Positions 1 to 6,100 of a stretch of DNA of 10,130 nucleotides are shown piece after piece. The DNA comes from Hemicentrotus pulcherrimus. Its lineage: Eukaryota; Echinodermata; Echinoidea; Camarodonta; Strongylocentrotidae. A model generated the notes under the pieces. That model made no database searches. It was given only the letters and a program-made list of their open reading frames with translations, and was not told the DNA's origin. Both the position numbers and the translations under genes were made by a program. Where the stretch lies: contig BEXV01003644.1 of the NCBI GenBank assembly GCA_003118195.1, positions 20,890-31,019 of the forward strand, written 5' to 3'. Every line of letters begins with the position of its first letter. Position 1 is the stretch's first letter.

Positions 1-34
1 TCATCATAACCATGACTATTATCAAACTACTCAC

Positions 35-167
35 CAAGCAGCCACATGTTCTCTAGATTTCATGCAATGACTCATAGCAGTGGTAGACTCGGCTAGTCTT
101 TTCTGTAAGACAGGTAGGAGTCTTCTAGTCTGTTCTTCATCATGAGTCCCTATCTCCCTACATAACC
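35..167 (-). CDS. HAUS5: HAUS5-like exon H (last exon in window)
   Basis: The exon is 133 nt, with acceptor TTTTTTTTACAG|GG and donor GCTTG|GTGAGT. The split Gly codon is followed by 43 codons, LCREIGTHDEEQTRRLLPVL to CMKSREHVAA, ending with TG of a codon completed by the next exon outside the window. If that base is G, the residue is Trp, which would begin the WWEQP-type motif expected for the family. The remaining C-terminal tail is before base 1. Confidence 0.75.
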
Positions 168-3100
168 CTGTAAAAAAAAAAGTAATATGCATATTTAGTA
201 ATTATATGCGGACCATAATTCAATTAGGCAGGACAGTGCAATCAGAGCACAAATTTCATCAGGGATAAAAAACTCTGCAAGGAAACGAGAAACAAACTTT
301 ATTTGATTAATCACGATTGCTCTGTCAATCAATGTCACCTTGGATATGTGCGATGATGTCGTGACCCGATTCTTCGCTGTCGCCATAGTGACCAAGGACC
401 TTCTGGAAGTCAAGGATGCCCTCTATGTCAGCCATCTCAATTTTCAGTTCCGACAGATAGGCGAAGAGGCATTCAGGTGCCTGGATAGGAAAGAGCAGAA
501 AGAGCAAAAAGAACAAGCGAACATAATTATGAAAATAATAATAATAATAATACATTATATTTATAAAACGCTTAAAGGAATTGTTTAACAAAGTTAAGAC
601 TGAGATGCATGGCCGTACGTGTTATAAGAGTCTGTGATATGGTATTATTTTGAAGCCCTAAGAAAATTGCGATTCAAAACGATCAAAAAAGGAAAAAATC
701 TTTGAATGACCGGTTTTACCATACTAGTTTTCCCCAATAGAATGTAGTGTTATGAAAACCAAACGCAAAATTTGGTCTTGAATTCCTATCATAAATATCT
801 TGACAATCAGACAGGCGATTGGCTTGTAAAAGTCTTCGGGTTTGTGACTGACCTAAAGGTTTTTAATTATAATTGCAGCATGAGCTAAATCAAGGATTTT
901 GTTTCAGAATCCGAGACAAAGTTACTGGATCCCTTGAAAATATAAAGATGTGACAATGCCAAAGCTCTGACTATACCTAACCTTAAATATCAACCCCACT
1001 GGCAATCCTAACACTATATCAAGTACATTAGAACATGAACAAAACCTGCAATTGACGATTATTACAATTACACTTACGCAATGATACCAGCAACAATTAT
1101 CTATAATTTTCTTGTATCTGATTACTGAATTTTGATAATTGTCATTTTGTAGGTTTTATCAACTATATTCACATCAATTCTTGATTGCCTAAGTGTCATT
1201 TTAGGCAGTTATGTGGGTTTATCGTCATATCTTTGTCGATCAAAGATGATAATAACATGTATACATGTATTAATATCAATGTTTCCAAGCGCTGTACTAT
1301 TATCACCTCTGCATTTGAGGAATCTCTTCCTCTGAGAAAGGCTTTATTCCTCATTACCAAGTCCCTCGGAGAGGACTTAAAGCTGCCTGTCCCCTGGTTG
1401 CTTACTTACAAGCATATGCATGCTTTCTTTGCAGTCAGGTAAAATAATCATCAACCATCAAGAAATAAAATCTGGGGGGCATTTCACAAAACTTGTCATC
1501 AGTGACCTATTACAGTTTTTGTTATAAGCTACTGAAATCCTTGCTTCTGATTGGTTATCAGCAGATTTGTCACTGATTTTTGTAATTTGTCATTGAAAAA
1601 AGGCTTTGTGAAATGGGGCCCTGAAGCCAACGTCACAGCAACAAGCATACCCCCATAGCTTACCTTGTACATGGGGTAGTTCAAAGCTCTCAGGATCTCC
1701 TGTAAGACACCGCCTCCTGCCGATGGTGATTGGTTAGTCAGGCGATTGATTGACAGCTGACAAACAGGCACATCATCTCCACTATCATGAGAGCAATAAG
1801 AGGGAATTAGAGTTTTAAAATGCATCTAGAAAATGAACAATGAACTGCTGTCGGTATTTGGTATCATTTTTCTTCAAAAGGAATTCCCATTTACTGGTAC
1901 AGGTGAAATTTGCACTGCATTATTGAAAAAATGCTAGCCTGTTTTGTTTGTTTGTTTGTTTGTTTTTTTTGGGGGGGGGCACATCCTTTTTAATGAACTC
2001 ATTTGCATGAATCATGCAACCATATCTCTTTCTGTAAGACCAGGGGGGTGTTTCACAAAGATTTTAAGTCAAACTTAACTCTAAGTTGGACTTAAAAATT
2101 ATGGAGAACCATTTGTAGCCTTAAAATATAATATAAAATTCAAATATTTTAGACTTTTTAAAAATTCCACATCGACCACATGAGATCTCCGTGATAAAAG
2201 AAAACATGAAAGATTTGATTCAACATTTTATGCCTTAAAAAAAAAACTTTTACAAAATATTTTCATAGCTGCTAACGGCTTTCCATAAAAGTTAAGTCCA
2301 ATTTAGAGATAAGTTCAACTTGGCATCTTTGTGAAACACCCCCCTGGGGGTGTTTCATAAAGCTGCTTGTAAAGTTACGCATGACTTTACGAACGACTTG
2401 TATATGAAACGCCAAATGGGATGCTCAATCATTATTAACTGCATCTACTGAAGTTGAACTGTGCAGATGAAGATTAACATTCTTATCATAACAAACATTT
2501 TTAATGCAAAGTATATTTCTTGCCATAATCTAATTGAGGTTATTGGAAATATAGTCACACTTTGGTAAAACATCAGGAAAAACTTTGGGCATCCTATCTG
2601 GCACTTCATACACAAGGCTATCGTAAAGTCATGCGTAACTTTAAGAACAGCTTTATGAAACGCCCCCCTGTTCATATTATTCTATTTAAATTTGAATGTT
2701 TTAGAATCCCTTAGTCAGTCCTTTTTTGTGATAACAAACCAAACAGGCATTCCACTTTCCCTGTTTCATTTAATCGGACTGAAAGGACTGGTATTATATT
2801 GTAAAAGCTGGATAAATATTTTTTTTTTTCTCCCTTTTTTTTGTTTTTTGTATCATGGTGTGAAACAAAACCCAAACATTGATATGTTATGTATGTATAC
2901 AAATTCTGTTCAATTTCCTCAATTTTTAGAATCTTCAATATGTACAGAAGCTCTTAGGAAAACGGTTTTAATGCAGAGAGAGCTACTCTGTTTAAAGCTT
3001 ATCTGTACTAGTTTATATGAGGGATTAGACTACCCTGCAATGTCACTGGACAGGTGGCTATCTCATCAACTCGGCTCTCAAATAACATAAGAACAAGAGG

Positions 3101-6100
3101 ATCATGGGGGACCAGGGGTCACCCATAAGGCATTGTTTTATATATAGAGTAGGCAAGTAGCTACAAGTAGGACAGTGTGGCTTTGAATCAAAAAATAAAA
3201 AACAAAATGTGTATATTACTGGTGCGTCATGATTTGCTGGGCTCACCTGTCAAGAGCAGAGATCTGGAGAAGATGAAGAGGAAGAGATGCAAAGAGTTGA
3301 ACCTCCCTCGTGATGCGATCCTTGAGCTTGGTTGTCATGGCGGTGGACCCAGCTGTGTGTGCATTGAGCTTGCCCTCTATGTACCTCCCCAACTACATGG
3401 GTAAATATGGGTTTACAGAGAGGGGAGAAGAGGGAGAAGTGGTGTTGGGGTAGGGTGGGGTGGGGTGGGGTGGGGGTAAGGCCAAAGGAAGGTACAAGAG
3501 AATGGAAAAAGGGAGAGCAAGGGAGAGAGAGAGAGAGAGGGAGGGAGGGAGAGAGAGAGGGAGAGAGACAGACAGACAGAGAGAAAGAGGGGCACACAGG
3601 AACATAAACACAACAAAAAAAAAAAGGCATGGGAGAACCATGGTATCCATGGTTCATGTGGTGGATGGTAATTTGGATGAAGAACCATGGTAACAGCGGT
3701 ATACAGAGAACTATGATAACACCGAACCATGGTTACCATGCATAGTTAGGTCTTACCACATTTTTGTGTAAATTACCAACCACCATAAAAACCGTGGTAA
3801 TTCTATGTTTTTTTTAAAAAAAGGAGTAGCTTTATAATTATGTAAGCTAAATTTCAATTAAGACTTATGTATTCAGAAAATAACTTTGATTACTAAACAA
3901 TACCAACAATTTCCAAACGCGTCTTTATGTGCCACTACATTTCTCTAAGCTANGAACTGTTGTCTTTTTGTGCACTGGTATAGTCTATTCATTTTCTTAT
4001 CTACGATTCTCGCATGAAGGCCATCATGAAAGAAAAAATGAAAATGAGAACTGCCCTAAAAGATGTCCACAAAGATAGTAATCAAATATACCATGCACTG
4101 AGAGGCTCTAGTTGAAATTATGGAGTGAGGTGGCAGAAATAGCACTATTTCTGTCGCCGAGGAATCCATAATTTCACTAGTGGCTTGAAATAGTGCATGA
4201 TATATTTGCTTTATATTTTTCGAACTAAATGCTTGGTATCACTTCGTTACGATCCAAACATTTGACTTAATGAATGGCTGACTTAATGAATGGCTGGCAT
4301 ATGGTTTTTAACTTTATTCTTATGTCACCTACATTGGGCCGGGTATTGGAGAAGTTTGAATTAGTCCATTTAACCTGCGCACAGTTATATTAATTAACAC
4401 GCATTTAATAAGACGCGCAAATTGCGCATTACTTTTGACTAAACATGATGTGATGTCACAATGCTTATCTACCTTATCTATGACGTCATCCATGGTATAG
4501 TGTTATGGTATAGTGCACTATACCATAGATGACATAACATATAGCACATTTTTCTTATCAGTAGCATCATAGCAATTTTATGTTAGGTCACATGATGCTA
4601 TGTTGACCAATCACTGAACAGGATTCCTTTGATCAAAAATATAATATAAGTTATGATATGAATAGTAATATTTAGTAAGGGAATTAAAGTGATGAGGCAT
4701 GGCTACCACTGCGGGATACGTACCGCACATAGTTCCTCCATGTTTGGACCAGGTTTCTGTATTATTATACAGATAAACCTGTCTATAGAGACCACACAAG
4801 GGAGACAAGAAAAGTGGTCTTTATAGACAGGTTCCTTTAGTACATGTTTCAATGGAAACCACAAATCTGGTCTTTGTAGACAGGTGGTCACTTAAGCAGG
4901 TTTGACTGTATATGGACACTAAAACTTCAATCTTGAATCAAATGACAATTATGGCTGTTTAGCTCGTCATCTGATCAACTAACAGAGCATAAACAACCGG
5001 TGAGAAGATGGTATTAAATAAAGCTAGATGAAACATACCTCCTTCTGTTTTTCCTCCAGCTTCTTTCTTCCATCCATATTCTGTCTGACCAGGACTCTAA
5101 TGAGGTTCTGTTTCTGATCCTGCAAATAAACATAACAGTATACATCAGGGAAAAAAATCCTATATAATTTTTTTTGGGCTACTTTTCAAGCTTGCTTGCA
5201 TGAAAGTAACACTCTTTATTTTGTTTTGCATTGAACTATATGCAATTTTGGGGGGCTCTTTAATAACTTTCAGGGGCTCTTTTTGGCATTTCGGGGGCTA
5301 ATTCGCCCTGAGCCCCATGTAATTTTTTATCCTTCAGTTGGTAGATCATACAACCAGTGGGTTGTTTCACAAAACTTGTTATCAGTGACAAATGACAATT
5401 TGTGTTATAAGCTACTGAAATCCTTGTTTTTGATTGGTTATCAGCAGATTTGTCACTGATTTTTGTCAATTGTCATTTAGAAAAGGTTCTGTGAAACACC
5501 CCCAGATGGGGAGTGGTAACGGGATGATGATGTTGATGGTGGTGATATATTTGATTGACCATACGCTTATGACACAATGAGAATACTCAAGACCCTAGCT
5601 CGTACTGTGCCTTTGCCCTAGTTTAACACCATTATTTGGGTGCTCTCTCAGTGGATTCAACCCCCCCCCCCCTCCCCCTCCCTCTCCCTCGATCCTAGCC
5701 ATGGAGTGGTGGAAAACTGTGAAAATTGGCCCAAAGATAGGAAATCTTGCAATGAATAGGCCCATGAAGTTTCATATCTGTATCTCAAACAGTTTTGGGA
5801 TTTGGGGATGGGAAGCAGGGGTGACAGTGAGAAACAAAAAGAGGAAGAAGGTTTTAGTTTTAGAAATCCGAGCAAAGCGAGGTGCTGGGCGCTTTTTTCA
5901 AGGTTTTCAAGCTGGTCATAAGAAACAGCACCTCATCCCCCTAAATTTAAAACAGGATTTACATTGATCTCAGGAACTATTAATTTTTTGAAGAGAAAAA
6001 TCATGATTAAATTAAAAAATAAAACAAATCAGACTTGGGGATGCCATGTTCTAATTTTATCTCCAATACCATATTTGGATTACGGTGACCTGACAAATCA

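Noticed and set aside
1664..1781. NDC80-type calponin-homology segment, from LNYP in exon F
   Set aside because: In NDC80 this lies near the N-terminus before the coiled coil; here it follows the coiled coil, and the following exons fit HAUS5/AUG5 better.
2692..3090. 132-codon plus-strand open frame
   Set aside because: It crosses a T-rich tract and enters a dispersed repeat; no domain or splice context.
3368..3376. Alternative acceptor AGs inside exon E
   Set aside because: With the phase 0 entry from exon D, both tested AGs give a TGA stop within a few codons.
3250..3739. Ser/Leu/Pro-rich minus frames and Arg/Glu-rich plus frames
   Set aside because: Same cause: G-rich and GA-rich repeats. 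The true coding part here is exon E at 3247-3392, in one frame only.
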